A DNA stretch of 64,000 nucleotides, taken from positions 1 to 64,000 of the forward strand of contig JAFZIV010000010.1 of assembly GCA_017554235.1 (NCBI GenBank), read 5' to 3'. This document shows positions 7,386-16,148 of this stretch, piece by piece. Position numbers and translations under genes: made by a program. This DNA is from Selenomonadaceae bacterium. Its GTDB lineage: Bacteria; Bacillota; Negativicutes; Selenomonadales; Selenomonadaceae. The first letter of the stretch is position 1. The number at the start of each line of letters is the position of its first letter. The notes below the pieces were generated by a model. It saw only the letters and a list, made by a program, of their open reading frames with translations, ran no database searches and was not told the DNA's origin.

Positions 7386-8495
7386 ATGAAAAAATTTACA
7401 AAAAAATTAGCGGCAAGCGTAACTGCCGCCGCATTGGGTTTATCACTGATTGCTACACCGACTCCTGCTGAAGCATTAAGTTGGGGAGACGCAATTAATA
7501 TCGGCGGTGCTGTAATTTCTGCCAACCAGCAAATGGCGCAACTTAAAAAGGAAATTGACTACATCGACCAGACTGAGGAGGGAAGGCAAGCTCTTTATCA
7601 ACAATTCCGTAAGGAATATGGCGTTGTCGAAGATGTAACGACTAATCAGAGGTTAGACACGATTGTAGAAAATCTCACGTCGGCTGTTGCAAAAGTTGAT
7701 CCAACTATTAAGGATAAGCCCTACCTTTACTTTGTGGCAAATCAGAAAAGTGTAAATGCCGCTTGTGGAGTCGGTCACGTTATGATGGTGCATTCAGGGA
7801 CTTTTGAGTTCTTTTCGACAGACGACGAGATAGCCGCTATTGTCGGTCACGAAATGGGACATGGACAAAAAGACCACGTCGTTAAAGGTGCGAAAAATCG
7901 TATTAATCAGCAGATGATTGCGCAGATTGGAGTTGCCGCCGCCGGTGGTACAACGCTTGCAGGAATAATCGGTACACTGGCACTTACAAACACTGTTGCT
8001 GACTACGGCAGAGGTAAAGAGGCTGAAGCAGACGATTTAGCTTGGGAATATCTGTTGCATACGAATTACAATCTTGGTGCAACCGCCGCCGCTATGCAAA
8101 AATTTGTTGAGGCTGGCTACGGTAAAAAACAATCGGGTTTAGAAAGTCTTTTCAATCCTTCAGACCATCCCAACAGCGAAAAACGTCGTGATAGCTACGC
8201 CAAAAAACTTTTTGAATACAGCAATAAACATGCTGAAGTTGACAAGAAAACTCTCAAAGTTATGGTTAATAAGAAAGAATTTTTACTTCCTGCCGCTACA
8301 GAGAAAATGTCTTCAGGTGAACGCGCATATTTTGTATTGGGAAATCTTGCCGCCGCGTATCATAAAGGACTTGATAAGCAGGAGGCTTACGCGTCCAGCG
8401 GAACGGTTTATCTTGGCGATCAAGCAATTTTCACTCCGGCGGAAGGTGATGTAGACGCCGAAACTTTAGCGGCACGTCTTAACGAAATTAAGTAA
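7386..8495 (+). CDS. secreted M48-family metalloprotease
   Basis: Zinc endopeptidase related to HtpX/BepA catalytic domains, here exported. Of 369 residues, the first 30 form a Sec signal peptide ending PAEA. The catalytic motif HEMGH lies in IVGHEMGHGQKDHV, and the third zinc ligand is the glutamate in GKEAEADDLAWEYL. HPNSEKRRDSYAKKL is the conserved M48 segment for this subgroup. The C-terminal about 90 residues are an uncharacterised extension. Likely role is periplasmic protein quality control. It follows its own ribosome site (AAGGAGGAA) after the upstream terminator. Confidence 0.9.
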   Translation: MKKFTKKLAASVTAAALGLSLIATPTPAEALSWGDAINIGGAVISANQQMAQLKKEIDYIDQTEEGRQALYQQFRKEYGVVEDVTTNQRLDTIVENLTSAVAKVDPTIKDKPYLYFVANQKSVNAACGVGHVMMVHSGTFEFFSTDDEIAAIVGHEMGHGQKDHVVKGAKNRINQQMIAQIGVAAAGGTTLAGIIGTLALTNTVADYGRGKEAEADDLAWEYLLHTNYNLGATAAAMQKFVEAGYGKKQSGLESLFNPSDHPNSEKRRDSYAKKLFEYSNKHAEVDKKTLKVMVNKKEFLLPAATEKMSSGERAYFVLGNLAAAYHKGLDKQEAYASSGTVYLGDQAIFTPAEGDVDAETLAARLNEIK

Positions 8496-8632
8496 CAAAA
8501 ATATTTTATTCGCCACTGCAGGGCTTACTGCAGATTTTTTTGCAGAATACGGAAACTAATTTGTCAGTTCATTAGCAATTTAAAATCTTCTATTTTTTAT
8601 AGTGTGTTGGCAAAGTCAACATCGGTAAAGAA

Positions 8633-8735
8633 GAGGCGCACAAGGACGTGCGCCCCGCCCGCACCCTGAGCGTGATGCGAAGGTTGCGGGCTGTTTTCTC
8701 TTTGCTAGCGTTTCTCTTTTGCGTCAAAAGAGAAA
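8633..8735. repeat. three-hairpin intergenic repeat, copy A
   Basis: The 282-base gap between the M48 gene and the diguanylate cyclase holds three hairpins. GGCGCAC/GTGCGCC (8635-8641 with 8648-8654), GCCCGCA/TGCGGGC (8657-8663 with 8685-8691), and TTTCTCTTTTG/CAAAAGAGAAA (8711-8721 with 8725-8735). The same arrangement recurs at 55318-55414 with matching sequence blocks and compensating stem changes. The remaining gap sequence shows no gene. The last hairpin could also stop transcription of the minus-strand operon. Confidence 0.65.
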
Positions 8736-8777
8736 TGCTTATATTTTTTGTACAAAAAGAAAAATTAAATTTAACAT

Positions 8778-11183
8778 TTATCTGACTTCTTCGCCAAATT
8801 TCGCTTTAAGGGCTGACTTGTGATTGTACATTGCAACATCAGCTTTATGGGCTACGGCAGAAAATTCCATTCCCGCTTCGTAAACACCAAGTCCGCGTGC
8901 TACGGATACTGTAAGCGTATCGCCTGCCGCCTCAAAATGTTCTTCTGCCGCTTTTTCATCAAACAGAAGGAGAAGTTCTTCTCGTTTGTCGTAATCAGGT
9001 CCTTGCAGTATAGCCGCAAATTCATCGCCACCGATACGATAAACAGGACTGTGTGCAAAAACTGTACAAATTACTTTCGCGGCATGTCTAATCAATTCAT
9101 TTCCGGCATCATGTCCGTAGTTGTCATTAACTTTTTTCAAGAAGTTTGCGTCAAATATTACAACGCCGTAAGCAAGGTCAGGCACTAATTTATTTTGCGC
9201 GTCAAGTTCATTCGCCTTGCTGATATAAGCCGCCGCATTACGCAGACCCGTCAATTTGTCACGATAAACATAAATTTCCAACTTGCTTGCCATTTCACGA
9301 ATACTGCGAACCAAAATTCCTAACTCGTTGCCTGATTCGTAAGAAATTTTTACGTTAAGATCGCCCGACGCTATACGTTTTGCCGCGTCTGTCATGCCAG
9401 ATAACGGACTTATTGCTTTAGACGCCAAAGTAATGCTAAGAAGGGAAATTATCATCGCCACAATAATACTTGCCGCGATAAGGTGCATTAAAATTCGGTT
9501 ACGTTCATAATAAACTTCGCTTAAAGGCATTTCAATGCCTAACCACATACCATTAGCTAAATAAATGTCCATTTCTTGAAATTCGGGATTGGGCTTAAAA
9601 ACACTGCCTTGCGGTTGATCTCTGTGATAAAGGACATTATTGTTACGATTCAAAATGTAAACAGAACCGTAATTATATATGGACATACGTCGAATTTCTT
9701 GGATAATAAAATTGAAGTCAATATCCATACCGAGTACGCCTATAAATTTTCCGTCAACATACAACGGAGCTACATAAGAGATAACATAAAAATTCGTTAC
9801 AGGGTCGTGATAAGGTTCAATCCACGTTGCGCATTTGCTTCTGTAGGGTATGTAATACCAACCGACATTCAGCGCATCGTCCGGCGAAAATGGAGCAAGG
9901 TCAACAGGTTCACGCGGTATAAAAGGTGAAAGCGCACCTTCCCAACGATCATCTTCGCGTTGCATGGAAAAGCCGCCCTTAGTACCTTCAATTTCAGGTA
10001 TCAGTCGCAGATAATAAGAAACACTTCCGTCTATTCCGACAGCGATAGCATGAAGGTCCTTTTTCATTTTATCAAGATAATTTTTCCTGTAAACTGCGTC
10101 CCCTTCCAGCTTGTCATAACTGTCAAGAGCCTCTAAAGCTTGAATTTTCATACCGTTGACTGCTTGCCGCACACAATAAAATGTTCTGTACAACCTTTCA
10201 CGACAAATAACGCTCATGGCGTGCAAGGATTCATTAGTTTGAGATTCTGCCAATTCTCCCAATGCTAAGGAACTTCCCAAGCTTAATACCGTCGCAGTAA
10301 AAAATACCGTCTGCGATACCAAAAATACAACTTCTACCATTATGGAACGACGATAGCGGAAAAGAAAATACAGCATCATTAAAAGATAAGCGTCTATAAC
10401 AGACAGACATTCCATTATAGCATGCAACCAAACTTTTATATCGTCTGCTCCATACAGTTGAAAATTGCTTATGTAAATAATGCCTATTGGAAAGAAAAGG
10501 TAAAATATCAATGCCATAAGTCTTACCCTATGAGCATCGCTTAAGATTGTGTTATTTTTTAACTCTTCTGTTTCTTCGGGCACAATTCCTTTAGGATGAT
10601 AGAAGGGATAATTTTTACTTACCAACGTGAAAAACCAAGCAATACTTAAAAATATCGCTATGCAAAAATCATTAATGAAACAGGCAAGCATATACGTTGG
10701 GATTGCTGCTGACCGTTCCGAGCCAATCCAACCTGATAATATTTCTAATTCTGCAGGCGTTGCCGTCAATCCTCGAAGTACCGAAGTCACGGCAAAAGTC
10801 GCAAACATAATTAAAATAAATTTCTGAAGTGTATTTCCTGTAAGCGCAAAAGGATATTTTTCTGATTCAACTTTCCATTTATGCCAGATAAAGCAAGGTA
10901 AGTATCCTGCAATAAATACCCAAAATCCTCGCGCAAAATACATAAACGGATTGCCCATTTCGTTTTCGTGGAAAATAAATTCGTTAAGTTCGGCGGGTAT
11001 AAATAAACTTCCGACATATACGCCTACCGCCGCCAACGGTCCCCACATAATTCCCAACACAGGCGGTATAAATACGGCTAGATTTACAATTTTGTCAGGT
11101 ATTGTGGTTAAATATCCTGCGTATGACGCAACCAGCCAATAAAAGAAGGCTGACAAGAAAAATCTGTGTAATTTCTGTTTCAT
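8778..11183 (-). CDS. membrane diguanylate cyclase with periplasmic sensor (dCache-HAMP-GGDEF)
   Basis: Makes cyclic di-GMP from two GTP. In 801 residues it has an N-terminal multi-helix membrane region (about 1-310, MASE-like), a periplasmic PDC/dCache-like sensor (about 325-560, with FIGVLGMDIDFNFI), a transmembrane helix, a HAMP segment (AKRIASGDLNVKI) and a C-terminal GGDEF domain. The active site reads RIGGDEFAAI (about residues 716-725). The inhibitory RxxD site expected just before it is AHSP, so product inhibition is probably absent. ATG 11183 overlaps the stop of the binding-protein gene (ATGA), and its ribosome site AAGGAGG lies inside that gene. It probably responds to the ligand bound by that partner. 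Confidence 0.9.
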   Translation of the reverse strand: MKQKLHRFFLSAFFYWLVASYAGYLTTIPDKIVNLAVFIPPVLGIMWGPLAAVGVYVGSLFIPAELNEFIFHENEMGNPFMYFARGFWVFIAGYLPCFIWHKWKVESEKYPFALTGNTLQKFILIMFATFAVTSVLRGLTATPAELEILSGWIGSERSAAIPTYMLACFINDFCIAIFLSIAWFFTLVSKNYPFYHPKGIVPEETEELKNNTILSDAHRVRLMALIFYLFFPIGIIYISNFQLYGADDIKVWLHAIMECLSVIDAYLLMMLYFLFRYRRSIMVEVVFLVSQTVFFTATVLSLGSSLALGELAESQTNESLHAMSVICRERLYRTFYCVRQAVNGMKIQALEALDSYDKLEGDAVYRKNYLDKMKKDLHAIAVGIDGSVSYYLRLIPEIEGTKGGFSMQREDDRWEGALSPFIPREPVDLAPFSPDDALNVGWYYIPYRSKCATWIEPYHDPVTNFYVISYVAPLYVDGKFIGVLGMDIDFNFIIQEIRRMSIYNYGSVYILNRNNNVLYHRDQPQGSVFKPNPEFQEMDIYLANGMWLGIEMPLSEVYYERNRILMHLIAASIIVAMIISLLSITLASKAISPLSGMTDAAKRIASGDLNVKISYESGNELGILVRSIREMASKLEIYVYRDKLTGLRNAAAYISKANELDAQNKLVPDLAYGVVIFDANFLKKVNDNYGHDAGNELIRHAAKVICTVFAHSPVYRIGGDEFAAILQGPDYDKREELLLLFDEKAAEEHFEAAGDTLTVSVARGLGVYEAGMEFSAVAHKADVAMYNHKSALKAKFGEEVR

Positions 11184-12241
11184 GTTCCGTCAGCCTCCTT
11201 GAAATCTTTTTCCATGTCAATTTTAAAAGCTCTACAGGCTTCTTCGCCATATTTTTTCTTTAATTCTTCACGAAGAGGTTGCACTCTTTCTTTGAAAAGT
11301 TCTAATTGTTCGGGAGTAAGATCAATAATTTCTAAACCGTCTCGTTCAAACTGCGCCCGTATTTTTGCTTCTTCCGCTTCAAGATAATCACGACCCCACT
11401 CGCAAGCCTCGCGCATTTTTTCACGGAGCAATTTTTGTGTTTTAGGTTCTAATTGATCAAAAATTTTACGATTGGCAACGAACAAATAATTTTCATAAAG
11501 ATAATTCCAGACCGTCATGTATTTTTGAATTTCGTCTATATGTCCCGACCGCATAAGGAAAAAGCCGTTGTCTTGACCGTCGACAACGCCTTGACGAATA
11601 GCGACATTAAGTTCACTCCAGCCCAACGGAACAGGTTTTGCGCCGAGTGCCGAAAAGAAAAGTCTGTAAACTTCCCCGCCCAATACGCGAATTTTCATAT
11701 CCCTAAGGTCGATGGGAGCGCGAACTGAATTACGATTACTTGTAAGTTGACGCATGGCGTTATGAGTTGAGCCGAGATAAACTAAACCGTATTCAGCAAG
11801 TACTTTTTCGTAATACTTTCCGCCCGTATCATCGATAACTTTACGCGCTTCCTGATAACTTGAGAAAGACCAAGGAATCGTTGCAACTTCCAATCGAACG
11901 TCAAGCATTGACATAGTGCCGGAAACATACGCGCCGAGATCTACAAATCCGTCTGTCAACGATCGAACAGCTTCATTTGTATTTCCACCGGTTAATTCGT
12001 CATTGGGATAAAATTCAATCTGCACATTTCCGCCGGACGCTTCCGCTACCAATTCCGCAAATCGCCGCGCAGTTAATGTTTCGATACCTGTTTCCGTACC
12101 GTTGCCAGTCATAACCAAGCGTACCTTTTCATAATCGGAATTTGCTTTAATTGGTTGAGATTTTTCTGATTGTTTAGCACAACCGCTTAATAAAATCATT
12201 ATGCCGAACAATGCGAAAATCTGCATAAGGTATCGTCGCAT
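11180..12241 (-). CDS. TRAP-type (DctP) solute-binding lipoprotein
   Basis: Periplasmic binding protein of the TRAP dicarboxylate family, 353 residues from ATG 12241, which follows AAGAGGAGGAA (12251-12261). A further in-frame ATG at 12283 would put 14 charged residues before the signal. The lipobox is LLSGC. Family motifs are ARRFAELVAEASGG, FYPNDELTGGNTNEAVRSL, the arginine-containing LRDMKIRVLG, and ELNVAIRQGVVDGQDN. No DctQ or DctM permease genes are nearby, and it is instead fused by a 4-base overlap to a diguanylate cyclase. I infer it serves as an extracellular sensor rather than in transport. Confidence 0.9.
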   Translation of the reverse strand: MRRYLMQIFALFGIMILLSGCAKQSEKSQPIKANSDYEKVRLVMTGNGTETGIETLTARRFAELVAEASGGNVQIEFYPNDELTGGNTNEAVRSLTDGFVDLGAYVSGTMSMLDVRLEVATIPWSFSSYQEARKVIDDTGGKYYEKVLAEYGLVYLGSTHNAMRQLTSNRNSVRAPIDLRDMKIRVLGGEVYRLFFSALGAKPVPLGWSELNVAIRQGVVDGQDNGFFLMRSGHIDEIQKYMTVWNYLYENYLFVANRKIFDQLEPKTQKLLREKMREACEWGRDYLEAEEAKIRAQFERDGLEIIDLTPEQLELFKERVQPLREELKKKYGEEACRAFKIDMEKDFKEADGT

Positions 12242-12436
12242 TTTAGAAATTTCCTCCTCTTTATATCGGAATAAAATATTCAAGTCATAGTTTTAATAAA
12301 TTTAATTATGCCCTAAATTTAATTAAAAGTCCATAGAAAATTTTTTAAATTTAAAATATAACTTCAGGATGATAACAAAAAATTTTTTTCATTTTTTAAG
12401 ATTTTTTGCGAAAAAATTATTTGCTTTTTAAAAATA

Positions 12437-12465
12437 TTTCAAGACTCGTAAAAATGTGGTATAAT
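12437..12465 (+). promoter_or_regulatory. promoter of the CsoR-type repressor gene
   Basis: TTTCAA (12437-12442), a 17-bp spacer and a perfect TATAAT (12460-12465) lie 28 bases before the ATG. The rest of the 252-base divergent gap is very AT-rich and shows nothing else. Confidence 0.55.
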
Positions 12466-12493
12466 CTCAAAAAAATTTTTAACGGGGATTAAA

Positions 12494-12796
12494 ATGCACG
12501 AACATATTTTGGAAGACGGCACGGTTATAAAACATCAGCATAAAAAAACAAAAGTTGTACTTAATCGAATGGCGCGTCTTATAGGACATTTAGAAGCTAT
12601 AAAACGTATGATTGAGGACGGGAGAGACTGCGCGGAAGTTTTGATACAACTTTCTGCAGTTGATTCTGCGATAAAATCTGTCAGCCGCGTTATCCTTAAA
12701 GATCATATGGAGCATTGCATTATAGATGCGATTGACAACGGCGACAAGCAAGCTATCGAAAATCTTCAAAAAGCTATCGAACAATTTATAAAGTAG
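12494..12796 (+). CDS. CsoR/RcnR-family metal-sensing repressor
   Basis: All-helical DUF156-type repressor of 100 residues. Cys46, His71 and Cys75 (in RDCAEVL and DHMEHC) reproduce the C-H-C set of copper-sensing CsoR rather than the HCHH set of RcnR. That makes Cu(I), or a reactive sulfur or electrophile signal, the likeliest inducer. The N-terminus is His-rich (MHEHILEDGTVIKHQH). No copper exporter gene is adjacent. Instead it precedes the YnbB-type enzyme by 11 bases, so the two appear to be one operon. Confidence 0.88.
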   Translation: MHEHILEDGTVIKHQHKKTKVVLNRMARLIGHLEAIKRMIEDGRDCAEVLIQLSAVDSAIKSVSRVILKDHMEHCIIDAIDNGDKQAIENLQKAIEQFIK

Positions 12797-12807
12797 GAGA
12801 ATTAATT

Positions 12808-14031
12808 TTGAAAGAAAAAATTTTAAAGTTGAAGGCGGAAGTTCTCGACGAAGTTGCAGAAAGTTTTAAACGCGTTGATGAAGTTGCAGAATTTAATACA
12901 CAAAAAGTTTTAGACGCAATGCGCGAGCTTAAAGTTTCGGACGCGCATTTTAAAACGTCGACTGGTTATGCTTACGGCGACATTGGACGCGAAAAATTAG
13001 AAGAACTTTACGCGAAAATTTTTAAGGCAGAATCAGCATTGGTAAGGACGCAATTTGTTTCAGGCACTCACGCATTGGCAACGGTGCTTTTCGGTATCCT
13101 TCGACCCAATGACGAAATGATTTCTTTAACCGGTGCGCCGTATGATACAATGCAAACTGTCATCAGTAACGGTAAAGGTTCATTGAAAGAATTTGGCGTC
13201 ATTTATCGCGAAATTGATTTGACGCAGACGGAAAATTATTTTGACGAGATAAAAAATTCTATAACGCCTAAAACGAAGTTAGCATTAATTCAAAAATCGC
13301 GCGGCTATTCGACACGTAAAACTTTAACCATTGATGACATTGAAAAAATCTGCGCGGCAGTGAAGGCAGTTAATCCAAATTGTGTGATTTTCGTTGATAA
13401 TTGTTACGGCGAATTTGTTGAGCGACGTGAACCGATTGAGGCGGGCGCGGATATTATTGCGGGAAGTCTGATAAAAAATATTGGCGGCGGACTTGCACCG
13501 ACCGGCGGATATATCGTTGGCAAAAAAGATTTAGTTGAACTTGCAAGCTACAGATTAACTGCGCCCGGTATGGGCGGTGAACTCGGCGCAAGTTTAGGTA
13601 CTCCGCGTCTTTTGTATCAAGGATTATTTTTAGCTCCTCATGTCACCGCGCAGGCTCTTAAGGGCGCGATTTTTGCGGCGGGAATTTTTTCACGATTGGG
13701 CTACAAAGTTTTTCCTGCAACAAAAGATTTACGCGGAGATATTATTCAAGCCGTCGAATTAAACTGCGCGGAAAAATTAATCGCGTTTTGTCAAGCCATA
13801 CAAAAATTTTCGCCCGTCGATTCATACGCAGTACCTGAAGCTTGGGAAATGCCCGGTTATGAAGATAAAGTCATAATGGCGGCAGGAACTTTCGTACAAG
13901 GTGCGTCAATCGAACTTAGCGCGGACGGACCTTTACGCGAACCCTACGCGGTTTATTTGCAGGGCGGCTTAACTTTTGAACACGCGCAGATTGCAATTTT
14001 GGCGGCGGCAGAAAATCTTGTTAATGCGTAA
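12808..14031 (+). CDS. YnbB-type PLP enzyme (methionine gamma-lyase-family protein)
   Basis: Cys/Met-metabolism PLP-dependent family, often annotated as aluminium resistance protein or methionine gamma-lyase-like. The TTG start follows AGGAGA at 12795-12800. Of 407 residues, STGYAYGDIGREKLEELYAKIF, RTQFVSGTHALATVLFG, FVDNCYGEFVE, and the PLP lysine in IAGSLIKNIGGGLAPTGGYI are typical. The true substrate of this family is uncertain. In Bacillus the relative lies near hfq/glnR. Here it is paired with a CsoR-type sensor, which could tie it to sulfur chemistry. Confidence 0.88.
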   Translation: MKEKILKLKAEVLDEVAESFKRVDEVAEFNTQKVLDAMRELKVSDAHFKTSTGYAYGDIGREKLEELYAKIFKAESALVRTQFVSGTHALATVLFGILRPNDEMISLTGAPYDTMQTVISNGKGSLKEFGVIYREIDLTQTENYFDEIKNSITPKTKLALIQKSRGYSTRKTLTIDDIEKICAAVKAVNPNCVIFVDNCYGEFVERREPIEAGADIIAGSLIKNIGGGLAPTGGYIVGKKDLVELASYRLTAPGMGGELGASLGTPRLLYQGLFLAPHVTAQALKGAIFAAGIFSRLGYKVFPATKDLRGDIIQAVELNCAEKLIAFCQAIQKFSPVDSYAVPEAWEMPGYEDKVIMAAGTFVQGASIELSADGPLREPYAVYLQGGLTFEHAQIAILAAAENLVNA

Positions 14032-14039
14032 TGCGTAAT
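14022..14039 (+). repeat. GCGTAAT tandem word at the end of the YnbB-type gene
   Basis: TAATGCGTAATGCGTAAT spans the last codons and the stop (14029-14031). It is one base different from the copy at 2024-2041. Confidence 0.5.
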
Positions 14040-14064
14040 AAAAAATTTTTAGGAGGCTAACTTT

Positions 14065-14976
14065 ATGAAGAAAAAATTAATATTGGCATTAATGGCATTG
14101 ATGATTTTGACATCAGCCTGTGGAACTACTGATAAAAATCAATCGTCGGTAGTTAATGAAGTTGCGCCAAAAATTTCTTCTGCTAAAGCGTCAAGCATTT
14201 ATAACGGCATGGACGCAAAAGTTGAAGAGATTTTGAATGACGGCTCGGAATACGCCGTTTATTTGGCTTACCCGCAAAGTTCTGATGAAGTTTATTTGTA
14301 CAATTCGCAAAAATGGCGTTCGGCAAGTATGATAAAAGTTTTCATTTTGGCGACAACAATGGAAATGGTTAAAGACGGAAATTTGTCCCTCGACCAACAA
14401 TTAACATTAAATTATTACGATAAAGTTGGCGGCGCGGGAATTTTGGGCGGCTATCCTGACGGCAGCAATCTTTCACTGCGTGAAGTGCTTAGGTTGATGA
14501 TAACACAAAGCGACAACACCGCAACTAATATGATTATAGATTTAGTCGGCATGGATACAATTAACGATTATGTTCGCGAAAAAGGCTATAAAGATACAAT
14601 TTTGCAACGAAAAATGATGGATATGGACGCGATTTATTCGGGGCGTGAAAATTATTCGTCGGTTAAAGATTTGGGAAATATTTTCTTAAAAATTTATAAT
14701 CACAAATGCGTTAGCAAAGAATGTGATGATGTAATGTTAGATTTTCTTCTTGGACAAACTGATACTGAATGCTTTAATACCGCACTGCCGGGATTGAGTA
14801 TAGCGCATAAAACAGGCGCATTGGCAGGACTTTTTGACGACGGCGGTATAATTTACGGCGGACCTTCAGGCGATGTGATTTTAGTCATTATGACAGAAAA
14901 TTTTGCGGGCGAATCAATTGTTATCGAAAGTATGAAAAATTTTGCACGTTACGTAGTTTATGATTTCGCGCCGTAA
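14065..14976 (+). CDS. class A beta-lactamase-related serine hydrolase lipoprotein
   Basis: The 303-residue protein has a lipobox (LTSAC, cysteine 19) and the class A penicillin-recognising fold. SxxK is in RSASMIKVF, SDN is in TQSDNTATN, and KTG is in AHKTGAL. Where true class A enzymes have Glu166 in the omega loop, this protein reads QRKMMDMDAIYSGRENYSS, with no clear equivalent. Efficient beta-lactam hydrolysis is therefore doubtful, and a role on peptidoglycan peptides or as a weak binder is possible. The ribosome site is AGGAGG. It lies 33 bases after the YnbB-type gene. Confidence 0.85.
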   Translation: MKKKLILALMALMILTSACGTTDKNQSSVVNEVAPKISSAKASSIYNGMDAKVEEILNDGSEYAVYLAYPQSSDEVYLYNSQKWRSASMIKVFILATTMEMVKDGNLSLDQQLTLNYYDKVGGAGILGGYPDGSNLSLREVLRLMITQSDNTATNMIIDLVGMDTINDYVREKGYKDTILQRKMMDMDAIYSGRENYSSVKDLGNIFLKIYNHKCVSKECDDVMLDFLLGQTDTECFNTALPGLSIAHKTGALAGLFDDGGIIYGGPSGDVILVIMTENFAGESIVIESMKNFARYVVYDFAP

Positions 14977-15023
14977 CTCATAAATTTATATCAAAAAATT
15001 TTTGCGTCGAAAAAACGCGCCAC

Positions 15024-15052
15024 TTGTAAATAAAAAGAAAGCGTGTTAAAAT
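15024..15052 (+). promoter_or_regulatory. mreB promoter
   Basis: TTGTAA (15024-15029), a 17-bp spacer and TAAAAT (15047-15052), 55 bases before the TTG start. A small GAGAG/CTCTC hairpin lies just before the ribosome site. Confidence 0.5.
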
Positions 15053-15107
15053 TTCGGCGCATTTAAATTTTTTGAGAGAATTAACTCTCGGAAGGGAGTT
15101 TTTAATT

Positions 15108-16091
15108 TTGTTTGGAATGACTACAAGCGTAGGAATAGATTTAGGAACTGCAAATGTTTTAGTATTTGTCAAAGGCAAGGGAATAGTTTTACGTGAACCC
15201 TCTGTAGTAGCGGTCGATAAAGATAATGATACGATATTGGCGATAGGTGCAGAGGCACGCGAAATGATTGGACGAACGCCGGGAAATATCGTTGCCATAA
15301 AGCCGTTGCGCGACGGTGTAATTGCTGATTACGATATGACGGAAGCAATGATTCGCCATTTTCTTGAAAAAGTCGTCGGACGTTCATTTTTATTCAGACC
15401 GCGCGTAATGATTTGCGTACCAACAGGTGTTACTATCGTCGAAAAACGTGCAGTACAAGAAGCGGCGGAACAAGCCGGAGCCAAAACTGCTGAATTGATT
15501 GAAGAGCCGATAGCTGCCGCACTTGGTGCAGGCATAGATATTTCCGAGCCTATTGGTTCAATGGTCGTCGATATTGGCGGCGGAACTTGCGATATTGCCG
15601 TAATTTCTCTTGGTGGCATTGTCAACGGTGACAGCTTACGCATTGCGGGTAATCACTTCGACAAAGATATTGAGGCTTACATTAAGAAAAAATATAATTT
15701 GATGATTGGTGAACGTACCGCCGAAAATATTAAAATAGAAATTGGCGCGGCATTTGAAGGCGCACGCAATTCTAAAATGGAAGTCAGAGGGCGCGACGGT
15801 ATTTCAGGCTTACCTAAAACTATCGAAGTTACTACCGAAGATACGGTTATAGCATTGCAGGATTCTGTTGATAAAATTGTTGAAAAGGTTAGAAAAGTGC
15901 TTGAAGCTACTCCGCCTGAACTTGCCGCTGATATTATCGACAGGGGAATTATTTTGACTGGCGGCGGCGCGATGCTTTACGGACTTGCTGAATTGATTCG
16001 TAAAGAAACAGATATTCCTACGTCGGTTGCTGACGATCCGTTAAGTTGCGTTGCACTTGGCACGGGTAGAGCTTTGGAAGGATTTAAATAA
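15108..16091 (+). CDS. mreB: rod-shape actin homologue MreB/Mbl
   Basis: Filament-forming ATPase that guides lateral wall synthesis. The 327-residue product starts at TTG 15108 (MFGMTTSVGIDLGTANVLVF), typical of MreB/Mbl, with GGAAGGGAG upstream. Actin-fold motifs are GIDLGTANVLVFVKGKG (phosphate 1), MVVDIGGGTCDIAVI (phosphate 2) and GIILTGGGAMLYGL (adenosine). The usual partners mreC and mreD are not adjacent, which favours an Mbl-like paralogue. It is transcribed alone, with a terminator after it. Confidence 0.95.
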   Translation: MFGMTTSVGIDLGTANVLVFVKGKGIVLREPSVVAVDKDNDTILAIGAEAREMIGRTPGNIVAIKPLRDGVIADYDMTEAMIRHFLEKVVGRSFLFRPRVMICVPTGVTIVEKRAVQEAAEQAGAKTAELIEEPIAAALGAGIDISEPIGSMVVDIGGGTCDIAVISLGGIVNGDSLRIAGNHFDKDIEAYIKKKYNLMIGERTAENIKIEIGAAFEGARNSKMEVRGRDGISGLPKTIEVTTEDTVIALQDSVDKIVEKVRKVLEATPPELAADIIDRGIILTGGGAMLYGLAELIRKETDIPTSVADDPLSCVALGTGRALEGFK

Positions 16092-16106
16092 TTGTATGAA
16101 TTTTTT

Positions 16107-16128
16107 CTGCCGCGTGGCAGATTTTTTT
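16107..16128 (+). terminator. mreB terminator
   Basis: CTGCC (16107-16111), loop GCGT, GGCAG (16116-16120), then ATTTTTTT. Confidence 0.75.
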
Positions 16129-16148
16129 ATTTTTAAGGAGGAGTTTTT

